From NCBI GenBank assembly GCA_036941025.1, contig JAYMNP010000001.1, forward strand, positions 2,564,501-2,628,500: a stretch of DNA of 64,000 nt, given 5' to 3'. The position numbers and the translations under genes are program-made. The notes below the pieces were generated by a model. That model had not been told where the DNA came from and did no database searches. It saw only the letters and a program-made list of their open reading frames with translations. This document shows, piece after piece, positions 50,387-59,376 of this stretch; position 1 is the stretch's first letter; the number at the start of each line of letters is the position of its first letter. The DNA is from Lachnospiraceae bacterium JLR.KK002. Lineage in GTDB: Bacteria > Bacillota > Clostridia > Lachnospirales > Lachnospiraceae.

Positions 50387-51505
50387 TTACTCCGTCACCC
50401 GCTCCAGCCTCTCTCCCATCCGGCTTAAAATTTCATTGGTGATGGTGCCCGTCCAGTGTGCAAGGTCTTCCGCCCGGATTTCCAGATTGCCGGAGGTTCC
50501 AATCAGTACGGCTTCGTCCCCTGCTTTTACCTGGGGAACCTCGCTCAAATCCACCGTCATCTGGTCCATGCAGATTCGTCCTATCACAGGAGCCGGTCTG
50601 CCATTGCAGAGTACATAACCGCAGTTGGACAGGGTTCTGGGCACACCGTCGGCATATCCGATGGACAGCACACCGATTTTCCGGTTTCCTCCCGTACGGT
50701 AAGTCAGTCCGTATCCGGCCCGCTCTCCCTGATACAGCATTTTTACGCTTTCCACTCTGGTCTTTAAAGAAAGTACCGGTTTCAGCTCCACAGAAGCATT
50801 TACCCTGTCATGTTTTCCGCTGAGAATGCCATAGAGGGCAATACCGGCTCTGGCATAGTCAAAACACAGCTCCGAATAATTCAGAATGCCGTAGCTTCCC
50901 TGCAGATGGCATTTGAAATCATGGATTCCCCTGCGGTGCAGTTCTTCCACCACATATTCAAAATGCCGCACCTGTTCCAGCGTATAGGCCCGTTCTGCCT
51001 GCGTCTGTCCGTCTGACACGCACAGATGGGAGAAAAGCCCGGTGACCTTCAGATTAGGCGTCCGGAAAATTTTTACAATTTCCTCCAGATTCTCCCATCG
51101 TTCCCCCAGACGGTGCATACCTGTGTCGATTCCCACATGAACCGTGAATCTTCGACCGTCACGCTGCAGCTCCTGTGCATAATTTCCGTCCACCACAGTC
51201 TGGGTCAGATCATATGTAATCAAATCGCCGAACTGTCCGGGATGGGTGTAAGCCAGTACCAGTATTTCTCCGTTTATCCCTCCCTGACGAAGTTCAATTC
51301 CTTCCGACACGGAGGCCACACAGAAGCTGTTTACTCCCTGCTGCTGCAAGGCCCTGGAAACGGGCAGGGCGCCATGTCCGTAGGCATTGGCCTTCACCGC
51401 CGGCATCAGGGCGCAGTCTGACGGAAGCAGACGCCGGAACTGTTCCGTATTGTGTTTCAGATTTTCCATATTCAGTTCAATCCAGGCCCGTCCTTTCTGA
51501 TACAT
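50387..51505 (-). CDS. alr: Alanine/serine racemase
   Basis: A 372-residue PLP enzyme with a TIM-barrel fold. ALMPAVKANAYGHGALPVS holds the PLP Lys (about residue 38), and GYGLTYRTGG with the catalytic Tyr follows in the second domain. GRICMDQMTVDLSEVPQ is a family signature. AGGAGG lies before the ATG at 51505. It follows a VanT-like membrane acyltransferase by 29 bases in the vanG-type cluster. It may therefore supply D-Ser (the racemase half of a split VanT) rather than only D-Ala. Confidence 0.88.
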   Translation of the reverse strand: MYQKGRAWIELNMENLKHNTEQFRRLLPSDCALMPAVKANAYGHGALPVSRALQQQGVNSFCVASVSEGIELRQGGINGEILVLAYTHPGQFGDLITYDLTQTVVDGNYAQELQRDGRRFTVHVGIDTGMHRLGERWENLEEIVKIFRTPNLKVTGLFSHLCVSDGQTQAERAYTLEQVRHFEYVVEELHRRGIHDFKCHLQGSYGILNYSELCFDYARAGIALYGILSGKHDRVNASVELKPVLSLKTRVESVKMLYQGERAGYGLTYRTGGNRKIGVLSIGYADGVPRTLSNCGYVLCNGRPAPVIGRICMDQMTVDLSEVPQVKAGDEAVLIGTSGNLEIRAEDLAHWTGTITNEILSRMGERLERVTE

Positions 51506-51534
51506 AATTGCCTCCTTTTCGCGTCGTACATGAA

Positions 51535-52596
51535 CTACCGAAAATAACCGGGAGCCGCATCTGCCCGATTGCGGAATGCCTGCATCCCCAGGGCAATTCC
51601 GACGGACAGAACCAGTGAAAGTGCACACACTGTCAGATAGTGAATCAAAGACTGCTCCACAAAAATATCTGTGAGTTTCAGCACTCCCGCCAGTCCGCGC
51701 ACCAGAATAATGCATATGGGATGAATGATGTATACACACATGGACACATCCCGCACCATGGGGATTGTAAAAGTCCCCTCCGCCGAGAGCAGCAGTTCAA
51801 ACAGGAAGAACATTACCACAGGCAGCAGAAGATACATACTGTTATGCTTCTGCCATTCCAGACTGAAAGACAGCAGGCCTTCTCCCATCATACCTGCCAT
51901 GGAAATCAGAAATCCTGTCAACGCTGTCTGTCCGGACATTCTGATTTTTCCATTGGCGATAATCACTCCCATCCACAAAAACATGGGTGCAAAGAAAATT
52001 CCGTTTCTGGTATAGGAACTGACCGTGAAAATTCCTTCATAAAAAATTTTGACAGGGAGCGCCTGACTGAGCAGCCCATAATAGCTGTCCCCTCCGGTTC
52101 CAATGATATACAGCACAAGTACAGTCAGGGAGATAACCGGAGGATTGCACACAGACAGCAGCCCCGCCAGCAGTATACAGCCCGTCAGCACTGCCGGAAG
52201 ATACCAGAGGTGGTAAAACGTCCCGTCGAAAAAGAGCTCCTTCAGCCATTCCCCCGGACTGTTATTCCACTGTTTTGCATAAATCATCACCGGCAGGTAC
52301 AGCAATATGGCTGCTCCGTACAGGAGAGCTGTTTTTTTCAGAAATTTCCATAATTTCCCTGCCGCCTTCTCTGCCTGATAAGAGGAACGCCCCATACTTT
52401 TCTGATAAGGTGCCAGCACAAAAAATCCCGTCACCATCAGAAAAAAAGGAACTGCAATTCTCCCAACACAGTAAGTTACAAGAAAATCCGCCGTACTGTG
52501 AAAGGATTCCAGAGGCCCTGTATGAATGGCAACAATCAAAAGGGCGGCAACCAGCCGGAAATTATCAATAGCCGCATAATTTTTTCTCTGTTTCAT
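51535..52596 (-). CDS. Acyltransferase-3-type membrane protein, VanT membrane-domain-like
   Basis: A 353-residue protein with about ten spans. AAIDNFRLVAALLIVAIHTG near the N-terminus, with the conserved His, and VPFFLMVTGFF are typical of Acyl_transf_3 and of the N-terminal half of VanT serine racemases. GGGAGGATTT precedes the ATG at 52596. In VanT the membrane part is thought to take up L-Ser. Here it is a separate gene next to the racemase, as in the split vanTm/vanTr pair described for vanL. Confidence 0.78.
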   Translation of the reverse strand: MKQRKNYAAIDNFRLVAALLIVAIHTGPLESFHSTADFLVTYCVGRIAVPFFLMVTGFFVLAPYQKSMGRSSYQAEKAAGKLWKFLKKTALLYGAAILLYLPVMIYAKQWNNSPGEWLKELFFDGTFYHLWYLPAVLTGCILLAGLLSVCNPPVISLTVLVLYIIGTGGDSYYGLLSQALPVKIFYEGIFTVSSYTRNGIFFAPMFLWMGVIIANGKIRMSGQTALTGFLISMAGMMGEGLLSFSLEWQKHNSMYLLLPVVMFFLFELLLSAEGTFTIPMVRDVSMCVYIIHPICIILVRGLAGVLKLTDIFVEQSLIHYLTVCALSLVLSVGIALGMQAFRNRADAAPGYFR

Positions 52597-52666
52597 AAAT
52601 CCTCCCATTTTTCCGTCATCCTGTGAACCATGCTGTTTTTTCCAACATCATTTCCCCACCTGCTTT

Positions 52667-53719
52667 CTACAGTTCCAGCAATCTGCCCAGAAGTTCCTCA
52701 AAGGAAATGCCCGCGGCTTTCATCATATTGGGATAACGGCTGTGGGAGGTAAATCCCGGAATGGTGTTGATTTCGTTAAAATAAATTTCCCCCTCCGGCG
52801 TCAGGAACATATCCACTCTTGCAAAATAACTGCAGCCCAGGCCCCGGTAGAGTATTTTTGCAGTTTCTTTCACTTCTTTTGCCTGTTCCTGAGAAATCCG
52901 GGCAGGTACATGGATTTTGGAGGATTTCAGGGTATATTTTTCCGTATAGTCAAAAAATCCTTCCGACAATTCGATTTCATCCACTTCACCCACAAGCAGC
53001 TCCTCCGTTCCCAGCACTGCACATCCCACTTCAAATCCCCGTATCATTTCTTCGAGAATAATCCGGGAATCATATGCAAAAGCATGTTCCGCCGCTGCCT
53101 GCAGTTCCTGAGGCTTACCCACTTTTGTAATGCCGAAGGAAGAGCCTGCCCGCAGAGGCTTTACAAACAACGGATATCCCAGCTTCCGGCCCAGTTCTTC
53201 CAACTGTCCTGCTTCCTGTAATTCTGCTCTGAAAACAGTGTATGACCGGGGCACCTTTACACCCAGAGCGCCGGCCAGCCGGTGGGCAGTATCTTTATCC
53301 ATACAGACTGCGGAACTCATGGTATCGCAGCCAATAACCGGAATATCTGCCAGTTCCAGCACTCCCTGCACCGTTCCGTCTTCTCCGTTTTTGCCGTGAA
53401 GAACGGGCAGCGCCCCGTCCAGCGCAATGGTTTCTGTCCCCTGGTTCAGAAACAGTATAAGACCATGCAGATTTCTGTCCGGAGAAACCACTGCCGGAAT
53501 ACACTGTTTTTCATCATACCAGTTATCGCCGGGAATATGGGTAATATCTCCCCGGTACAGATACCATTTGCCCTCTCTGGTGATTCCGACGGGAATGAAA
53601 TCGTATTTTTCCCTGTCCGTATGTGTAAGCACCGCATATGCTGACTGGAGGGAAACTTCATATTCGCTGGAACATCCTCCGAACAATACGGCTATTTTTT
53701 TCCTGTTTTTGTCTTTCAT
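52667..53719 (-). CDS. vanG: D-alanine--D-serine ligase, VanG type
   Basis: A 350-residue ATP-grasp ligase. VLFGGCSSEYEVSLQSAYAV, VLHGKNGEDGTVQGVLELA, PLFVKPLRAGSSFGITKV and FNEINTIPGFTSHSRYPNMM are the usual Ddl/Van motifs. The omega-loop reads EKYTLKSSKI, the version found in D-Ser-using VanG enzymes. It would make D-Ala-D-Ser precursors with lowered vancomycin affinity. GGAGAAGAGCTT precedes the ATG at 53719. The two-component genes vanRS lie upstream; no vanXY is present. Confidence 0.87.
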   Translation of the reverse strand: MKDKNRKKIAVLFGGCSSEYEVSLQSAYAVLTHTDREKYDFIPVGITREGKWYLYRGDITHIPGDNWYDEKQCIPAVVSPDRNLHGLILFLNQGTETIALDGALPVLHGKNGEDGTVQGVLELADIPVIGCDTMSSAVCMDKDTAHRLAGALGVKVPRSYTVFRAELQEAGQLEELGRKLGYPLFVKPLRAGSSFGITKVGKPQELQAAAEHAFAYDSRIILEEMIRGFEVGCAVLGTEELLVGEVDEIELSEGFFDYTEKYTLKSSKIHVPARISQEQAKEVKETAKILYRGLGCSYFARVDMFLTPEGEIYFNEINTIPGFTSHSRYPNMMKAAGISFEELLGRLLEL

Positions 53720-53993
53720 AAGCTCTTCTCCTTTTATCTTTCTGATTATCACAGGCAACTGCCTGTTCTGATTACTGTCTATCTTACCCGCCCAACATGA
53801 CAGGCCGGTGACTTTTCCATGACAAAACCGTCATCCGGCAATTCCTGTTATTTCTATTTTACCGGATATCATATGGACTTGTTTTAAGATTCTGCTGTTT
53901 CTTTCCTGGGAAAATCCTAAGAATTCTTTAAATTTTATATCTTTTTCCGCCGTTTTCTGATAAACGGTTTCTATTCCGGATACCACATGGCAC

Positions 53994-54180
53994 AAAATAT
54001 AAAGTAAAGGGGAAAACTGCCATAGATGATTTCAAAAAGATTCAGCGATATATGGCATTGGCAAAAAAAGAAAGTGCCACAGAAACATATACCGAATTAA
54101 AAAGAGAATATCTGGTATTAAAAGCCATATTAAACGTATCCGGCGTAAATCTTACGGATATTGATGAAATCAAAGAATAA
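53994..54180 (+). pseudogene. Start-less relic of a small helical protein
   Basis: A + strand frame reads TAIDDFKKIQRYMALAKKES then ATETYTELKREYLVLKAILN and ends VNLTDIDEIKE at 54180. It parallels the 63-residue protein at 57244-57435 over the same span (LDDFREVQERMLLAEQEHAE and NLDKIKE). The proper start is missing; an internal ATG at 54052 would give 42 residues. The other parts of 53720-54229 hold only AT-rich sequence with a small palindrome, AAGAATTCTT, at about 53930. Confidence 0.6.
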
Positions 54181-54229
54181 AGCGACCATATGAGGGCAAA
54201 TGGGAGGACACTGAGCCAAAAGACAGCAC

Positions 54230-55411
54230 TCAGTCCCCCGGCAGTTCCACCTGGAATGTAATCTGCCCTTTTTCACTCTCGGCAAAAATCCGCCCGCCAT
54301 GGATGGTCACAATTTCCTTTGCGATGGCAAGCCCCAGACCGGCGCCTCCCGTATCGGAGTTTCTGGCTTCATCCATCCGGTAAAATTTATCGAAAATAGC
54401 TGTCAGTTTTTCTTTTGGAATGGTTTTCCCCTGATTTCGGAAGCGAATTATAATTTCCCCTGCAGATTCTTCTGACGGAGGAATTTCCTGCACCAGAATG
54501 TCTATCTGTGTATGGGGATAACTGTAGGCAACGGCATTTTTCAGGATATTGTTGAATACCCGCGCCAGCTTCACCGGATCCCCGCTGACCGTCACATTTT
54601 CATCACTGTGAAGCACCGCTTTATTGCCTTTTTCTTCCAGCACCGGATAGAATTCTTCTATCATCTGCAGCAACATATAATAGAGGTCAATCTTTTCTTT
54701 TTCCAGCACAATTTCCTGAATATTATATCTGGTAATTTCAAAAAATTCATTGATTAACTGTTCCAGCCGGTTTGACTTCTCCAGTGTAATATGCACATAT
54801 TTGGCCTTCTGTTCCTCCGGCATATCCGGCGCTTCTTCCAGAAGGCTCAGATAACCAATCACCGAGGTCAGAGGCGTGCGGATATCGTGGGCCAGATACA
54901 TCACAAGATTATTTTTTCTCTCCTCCGCCAGCTTTGCTTCCAGTTCCCTCTTTTCCAGAGTCTGACGCAGTACATTCAGCTTCCGCTCCATAGGCGCCAT
55001 TTCCGGCGACATGGTGATTTCCCGGTTATCTCCCTGAATCAGACGGTCAATTCCTTCGTCTATCTCGTTAAAATACCGCACAAACCAGGAAAGGGAAAAG
55101 TGAAACAGCAGTAAAAAGCACACTGCCACTGCTCCGAAAATAATCAGGCTGGAATTTTCTCTGAGTCCATACTGGTAAATATTCAGCGCATCTTCGTAGT
55201 CCAGACGAAAGGCGTCCTGCAGGAATTTTACAATCCAGTCCCCCACCCGGCGGAACCAAAACCGGCTGTAAAAGGTAAAGATAATCAAAAAAGTCAGTAT
55301 CACCATGGCAAAGGTCTGCATGAAAATCTTAAATCTCAGTCTGGAATAGACGGAATTTTTCTTTTTCCTGCTTTTTCTGTTTTTCCAGAATCCAAAAATC
55401 CGAAATCCCAT
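54230..55411 (-). CDS. vanS: VanS-type sensor histidine kinase
   Basis: About 393 residues from the ATG at 55411 (MGFRIFGFWKNRKS); a TTG at 55465 overlapping vanR would add 18 residues. Two spans (residues ~33-55 and ~92-115) bracket a short external loop. The H-box MYLAHDIRTPLTSVIGYLSL then LEEAPDMPEEQKAKYVHITL is very close to VanS of the enterococcal clusters. N-box FNNILKNAVAYS and G-box GGAGLGLAIAKEI are intact. It would sense glycopeptide stress and phosphorylate VanR. Confidence 0.9.
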   Translation of the reverse strand: MGFRIFGFWKNRKSRKKKNSVYSRLRFKIFMQTFAMVILTFLIIFTFYSRFWFRRVGDWIVKFLQDAFRLDYEDALNIYQYGLRENSSLIIFGAVAVCFLLLFHFSLSWFVRYFNEIDEGIDRLIQGDNREITMSPEMAPMERKLNVLRQTLEKRELEAKLAEERKNNLVMYLAHDIRTPLTSVIGYLSLLEEAPDMPEEQKAKYVHITLEKSNRLEQLINEFFEITRYNIQEIVLEKEKIDLYYMLLQMIEEFYPVLEEKGNKAVLHSDENVTVSGDPVKLARVFNNILKNAVAYSYPHTQIDILVQEIPPSEESAGEIIIRFRNQGKTIPKEKLTAIFDKFYRMDEARNSDTGGAGLGLAIAKEIVTIHGGRIFAESEKGQITFQVELPGD

Positions 55412-55454
55412 GGTCTTCTGCCTCTGCTCTGAATCATGGAAATCCTTTCTTTCT

Positions 55455-56159
55455 TCAGTTTTCAATTTTATAACCCACTCCCCATACTGTTTTTATGTAT
55501 TTTGGATGTTCCACGGAATCTTTCATTTTTTCCCGCAGATGGCGGATATGTACCGTGATGGTATTGTTGCTTTTGCTGTAATATTCATCCTTCCACACTC
55601 CATGGAACAAATCTTCTGAGCTGACCACTTCCCCCTTGCGTTCACAGAGAATTTTCAGAATGGAAAATTCTGTGGGCGTCAGCACCAGGGGTTTTTCATC
55701 CAGGCGGCATTCATGGGTTTTCACATTTATAATCAGCCCGCCGTGCACCAGCAGGGAATTATCCTGTCCATCCGGAGTCTGAGGCTGGTTATAACGTTTA
55801 TAGCGGCGAAGCTGCGCTTTCACGCGGGCCACCAGCTCCAGAGGCCGGAAGGGTTTCGTCATATAATCGTCCGCTCCCAGCATCAGTCCCCGGATTTTAT
55901 CAATTTCCTCATCCTTTGCGGTCAGCATAATAATGGGATATGTACATGTTTCCCGGATTTTCTTACAAATCTCAAATCCACTGGTGCCCGGCAGCATAAT
56001 ATCCAGAATGGCAAGGTCAAACCGGGTTCCCTTCACCTGCTCCAATGCGTCTTCAGCAGTATAACAGGTAATCACCTCGAAATTTTCGCTTTCCAGATAA
56101 AAGGTAACCAAATCGGCAATTTCCTTTTCATCATCTACCACTAAAATTCTGTCCTTCAT
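55455..56159 (-). CDS. vanR: VanR-type response regulator
   Basis: A 234-residue OmpR-family regulator. Receiver motifs are ILVVDDEKEIADL, the phospho-Asp in LAILDIMLPGTSGFEICKKI (about residue 52) and ADDYMTKPFRPLELVARVKA. The DNA-binding domain includes LTPTEFSILKILCERKGEVV and ends KYIKTVWGVGYKIEN, nearly the enterococcal VanR ending. It is the first gene of the minus-strand cluster and overlaps the vanS region. It likely activates vanG and the genes after it. Confidence 0.93.
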   Translation of the reverse strand: MKDRILVVDDEKEIADLVTFYLESENFEVITCYTAEDALEQVKGTRFDLAILDIMLPGTSGFEICKKIRETCTYPIIMLTAKDEEIDKIRGLMLGADDYMTKPFRPLELVARVKAQLRRYKRYNQPQTPDGQDNSLLVHGGLIINVKTHECRLDEKPLVLTPTEFSILKILCERKGEVVSSEDLFHGVWKDEYYSKSNNTITVHIRHLREKMKDSVEHPKYIKTVWGVGYKIEN

Positions 56160-56339
56160 ATATTTTCATCTCCTGATTGGGGCGTTTATCTCATTGCACT
56201 TAACCATGCCGTGATATTCCGGTACGGACATGGCGAAAAGTCATTTATCTGTTCCATTATAGCAGAGACTTTCTGAAAATTCCTGTTTTATTTTTATTTA
56301 AACTATTAAGATTTCCTTAAATCGGTTAAAAACAACGGA

Positions 56340-56610
56340 AGAACAGAGATTGGCAAAAAATACCTCCTGTCGTATCCTTTCGCTGAGTGCAGACCTGAAA
56401 TCCTGTACGCTTTCTTTATGATACTTTGAATGCCTCATCCTGGTATGGCAGCAGTTTCATTGTACAGTAAAGCTATGTTGAGCAGATTAACCAGCATTTC
56501 AATCCCTTTCCGGCTACGTACCATATAGCTGCATAGCAGGGTTTGTTTCCATTGCCAGGCCGAGTGCAGATACATACAGTTTTCCATCGGATGCCTAAGT
56601 GATAAATTGC
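56340..56610 (-). mobile_element. Composite IS debris (IS4-like and IS3-like pieces)
   Basis: On the minus strand LCSYMVRSRKGIEMLVNLLN (about 56540-56480) then, after a frameshift, MKLLPYQDEAFKVS match the IS4-family fragment at 21.7-22.3 kb. Right beside it, about 56545-56600 encodes SDGKLYVSA joined to LGLAMET, a scrap of an IS3 OrfB with the middle deleted. Nothing here can be active. The stretch 56160-56340 is AT-rich vanR upstream DNA without a visible gene. Confidence 0.72.
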
Positions 56611-56647
56611 CAGCGAACACCTGATACAAACATCTTTTTGAAATCCA

Positions 56648-56675
56648 TTTACTTTCTCTGGTTTTTGGATATAAT
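56648..56675 (+). promoter_or_regulatory. Promoter of the AbrB/PIN pair
   Basis: TTTACT and TATAAT (56670-56675) are separated by 16 bases. The -35 is weak. The transcript would have a ~85-nt leader to the antitoxin ATG. Confidence 0.4.
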
Positions 56676-56766
56676 AGAGATAGAAGCCTAAAATATTCTT
56701 TAGATTTCAAGAATTCTGTATATCCGACTGTGCCAAACGGTACAGCTATAAGAAAGGATGGTTTAC

Positions 56767-57027
56767 ATGAACTTAGCAAAAATCTCTGCCAATGGGCAGA
56801 TTACCATGCCTGCCGAGATACGCCGCCTGCCTGGTCTGAAATCTGGCGACAAGATACTTTTCTTCCAGAAGCCAGGCGGCAAGGTCGTCATCTATAACGC
56901 TTCTGCACAGGCAATTTATAAAGCCCAGAAAGCATTTGAGGGCGTTGCCGAACAGATGGGCGTATATAATGAGGATGATGTACAGGTATTGGTTGATGAA
57001 GTACGTTACGGAAAGGGAAAAGATTGA
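56767..57027 (+). CDS. AbrB/MazE-like antitoxin
   Basis: An 86-residue protein. MNLAKISANGQITMPAEIRRLPGLKSGDKILFF is the swapped-hairpin AbrB DNA-binding fold. The C-terminal part (KAQKAFEGVAEQMGVYNEDD) would bind the toxin. AAAGGA precedes the ATG at 56767. Its stop overlaps the start of a PIN-domain gene (TTGA), the usual antitoxin-first order. The partner is truncated, so it may now act alone. Confidence 0.85.
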   Translation: MNLAKISANGQITMPAEIRRLPGLKSGDKILFFQKPGGKVVIYNASAQAIYKAQKAFEGVAEQMGVYNEDDVQVLVDEVRYGKGKD

Positions 57028-57203
57028 AGTTACTTGCAGATACCAACATTCTGATTTCCGCAGTGCTGTTCCCACGGTCAAAACCCGCAAAAGCATTAGT
57101 ATATACCGCTGAGAACCACGAGATGGTCCTGTGTGACCAGAATCTGACGGAGCTTCGGGAAGTCCTTAACAGGGAAGCAGGTATCCGGACGCCGAAGAAG
57201 TAA
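57024..57203 (+). pseudogene. PIN-domain toxin, C-terminally truncated
   Basis: TTG at 57024 overlaps the antitoxin stop. LKLLADTNILISAVLFPRSK has the first catalytic Asp of PIN ribonucleases, and LCDQNLTELREVLNRE the conserved Glu region. The frame then ends GIRTPKK at 57203. A full PIN toxin is about 130-140 residues; the later Asp residues are missing, so it should be inactive. Confidence 0.8.
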
Positions 57204-57243
57204 AAAACGGAACTGCACAAAAACAGTCCCGTTTCTCCATATG

Positions 57244-57435
57244 CTATTCTTTGATTTTATCCAGATTGGCAGGATGTATGCCCAGTAACAGGAGCAGCTC
57301 TTTCAGGGAAACATACTTTTTCTTCAGTTTTGCATAGGTTTCCTCTGCATGTTCCTGTTCCGCCAGCAGCATACGTTCCTGTACTTCTCTGAAATCATCC
57401 AGAATCGGCTGCAAAGTCCCGGCGCTGCCGAGCAT
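57244..57435 (-). CDS. Small helical protein downstream of purD
   Basis: A 63-residue protein (MLGSAGTLQPILDDFREVQE...) that is strongly helical and charged and ends GIHPANLDKIKE. AGGTGAT precedes the ATG at 57435. It follows purD by 25 bases on the same strand, so it may be cotranscribed, though it has no evident link to purine synthesis. A start-less relative lies at 53994-54180 beside the van genes. I do not recognise the family. Confidence 0.6.
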   Translation of the reverse strand: MLGSAGTLQPILDDFREVQERMLLAEQEHAEETYAKLKKKYVSLKELLLLLGIHPANLDKIKE

Positions 57436-57460
57436 ATCATCACCTGCTTTCTGTCCTGTT

Positions 57461-58732
57461 TTATGCCTCGTCAATGGCCTTTCCAATATCATGGCGCATA
57501 TATTTATTGTCAAATTCCACCCATTCCGTGGCCTTACAGGCATTGGCTCGGGCTTCTTTCAAATCAGCTCCCTTGGCGGTGACGCCCAGTACCCGGCCGC
57601 CATTGGTGACAATCTTCCCGTCCTTTTCGGCTGTTCCCGCATGGAAACAGTAATATCCGTCTTCTGAGTCAAATTTCTCCAGCCCCCGGATTTCAAATCC
57701 TTTCTCGTAGGAAACGGGATATCCGTCGGAAGCCAGCACCACGCAGACCGCCGCATTGTCTTCAAACTGCAAATCAATCTCGGAAAGTCTGCCTTCCACG
57801 CAGGCTTCCATCACCTCTATCATGTCGTTTTTCATTCTGGGCAGTACCACCTGAGCTTCCGGGTCGCCGAATCGGGCGTTATACTCCAGCACCTTCGGTC
57901 CTTCTTCCGTCAGCATCAGGCCGAAGAAAATAATTCCGGTAAAAGGACGTCCCTCTGCAGCCATGGCGTCCACCGTGGCCTGGTAGATATATTTATGGCA
58001 GAACTCGTCCACTTCCTTCGTATAGAAGGGACTGGGAGAAAAGGTTCCCATACCTCCGGTGTTCAGGCCCTGGTCTCCGTCTTTCGCCCGTTTATGGTCC
58101 TGAGCCGAAGACATAATCCGGATGGTTTTCCCGTCCACGAAGGACAGCACGGACACTTCCCGGCCCGTCATAAATTCTTCCACCACCATATGGTTCCCGG
58201 CGTCTCCGAACTTCTTATCCTCCATAATTTCCTTTACCCCTGCTTTCGCTTCCTCCAGCGTATTGCAGATGAGCACCCCTTTGCCCAGAGCGAGCCCGTC
58301 GGCTTTCAGCACAATGGGCATTCTGGCCGTTTCCAGATATGCAAGGGCCTTTGCAGGATCATCAAAGGTCTCATAACCTGCAGTGGGAATGTTGTATTTT
58401 TTCATCAAATCCTTGGAAAAGGCCTTGCTGCCTTCCAGGATAGCGGCATTTTTCCGGGGGCCGAATACTTTCAGACCTCTGGCCTCAAATACGTCCACCA
58501 CACCGCCCACCAGCGGGTCGTCCATGCCGATAATGGTAAAATCGATTTTTTCATCTTCTGCAAAATCAGCCAGCTTTTCAAATTCCATGGCTCCGATGGG
58601 CACGCACTCCGCAATCTGCCCAATCCCCGCATTTCCCGGCGCACAGTATATTTTATCCACTCTGGGGCTTCTGGCCGCGCTTGCTGCAATGGCATGTTCC
58701 CGGCCGCCGCTTCCTACAATCAGTACTCTCAT
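57461..58732 (-). CDS. purD: Phosphoribosylamine--glycine ligase
   Basis: A 423-residue ATP-grasp enzyme of the second step in purine synthesis. It starts [20 protein letters not shown] after GGAGGAAGTT. PIVLKADGLALGKGVLICNT, FMTGREVSVLSFVDG and EYNARFGDPEAQVVLPRM are the typical ATP and metal sites. The ATG overlaps the purN stop. Last of the four pur genes. Confidence 0.97.
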   Translation of the reverse strand: MRVLIVGSGGREHAIAASAARSPRVDKIYCAPGNAGIGQIAECVPIGAMEFEKLADFAEDEKIDFTIIGMDDPLVGGVVDVFEARGLKVFGPRKNAAILEGSKAFSKDLMKKYNIPTAGYETFDDPAKALAYLETARMPIVLKADGLALGKGVLICNTLEEAKAGVKEIMEDKKFGDAGNHMVVEEFMTGREVSVLSFVDGKTIRIMSSAQDHKRAKDGDQGLNTGGMGTFSPSPFYTKEVDEFCHKYIYQATVDAMAAEGRPFTGIIFFGLMLTEEGPKVLEYNARFGDPEAQVVLPRMKNDMIEVMEACVEGRLSEIDLQFEDNAAVCVVLASDGYPVSYEKGFEIRGLEKFDSEDGYYCFHAGTAEKDGKIVTNGGRVLGVTAKGADLKEARANACKATEWVEFDNKYMRHDIGKAIDEA

Positions 58733-59376
58733 AACTTCCTCCTTTTTGGCTGCTCCAGAATCACAGCTTTCCCATTTTCCACATGAACCTTTCCCCTGGC
58801 AATCAAATCTATGGCCTGGGGCAGAATCTTCCACTCGGCCTGCTCCATCACCCGCCGCTGCAGGGTCTCCGGCGTGTCCTCCGGTTCCACAGCCACCGGC
58901 TGCTGCAGGATAATGGGCCCGGTATCCGTCCCCTCATCCACAAAATGCACCGTTGCTCCCGTCACTTTCACGCCGCGGGCCAGGGCCCCTTCGTGGACTT
59001 TCAGTCCGTAATACCCCGTTCCGCAGAAAGAGGGAATCAGGGAGGGATGAATATTGATAATCCGGTTCCGGTATTTTTGTATCATGGATTCCGGCAGCAC
59101 CACCAGAAATCCCGCCAGCACCACCAGATCCACCTGATAGCTGTCCAGCTTCTCCAGAAAGGCCCGGTTAAAACTTTCCCGGTCCGGAAACTCTTTCGGA
59201 GAAATGCATACCCCTTCGATTCCGTGGTTTTTCGCCCGCTCCAGGGCATAAGCGCCGGGATTGTTGCTAATCACCGCCGCAACACAGGTATCTGTTATAG
59301 TCCCCTCATCAATCCCGTCCAGTATGGCCTGCAGATTGGTGCCGCCGCCGGACACGCAGACTGCTATCTTCAGCAT
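58729..59376 (-). CDS. purN: Phosphoribosylglycinamide formyltransferase
   Basis: A 215-residue folate-dependent transformylase (third step of purine synthesis). [20 protein letters not shown] opens with the phosphate-binding loop. [25 protein letters not shown] includes the catalytic Asn/His pair, and [17 protein letters not shown] the Asp. It overlaps purM by 7 bases and purD by 4, showing tight translational coupling. Confidence 0.96.
   Translation of the reverse strand: MLKIAVCVSGGGTNLQAILDGIDEGTITDTCVAAVISNNPGAYALERAKNHGIEGVCISPKEFPDRESFNRAFLEKLDSYQVDLVVLAGFLVVLPESMIQKYRNRIINIHPSLIPSFCGTGYYGLKVHEGALARGVKVTGATVHFVDEGTDTGPIILQQPVAVEPEDTPETLQRRVMEQAEWKILPQAIDLIARGKVHVENGKAVILEQPKRRKL

Noticed and set aside
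49148-56159. vanXY or vanY gene in the VanG-type cluster
   Set aside because: All reading space between mutY and vanR is accounted for; no D,D-peptidase motif (SxHxxGxAxD with ExxH) was seen.
57244-57435. Small protein after purD as a purine-pathway component
   Set aside because: Only proximity supports it; its relative beside the van genes argues for a different, possibly mobile, origin.
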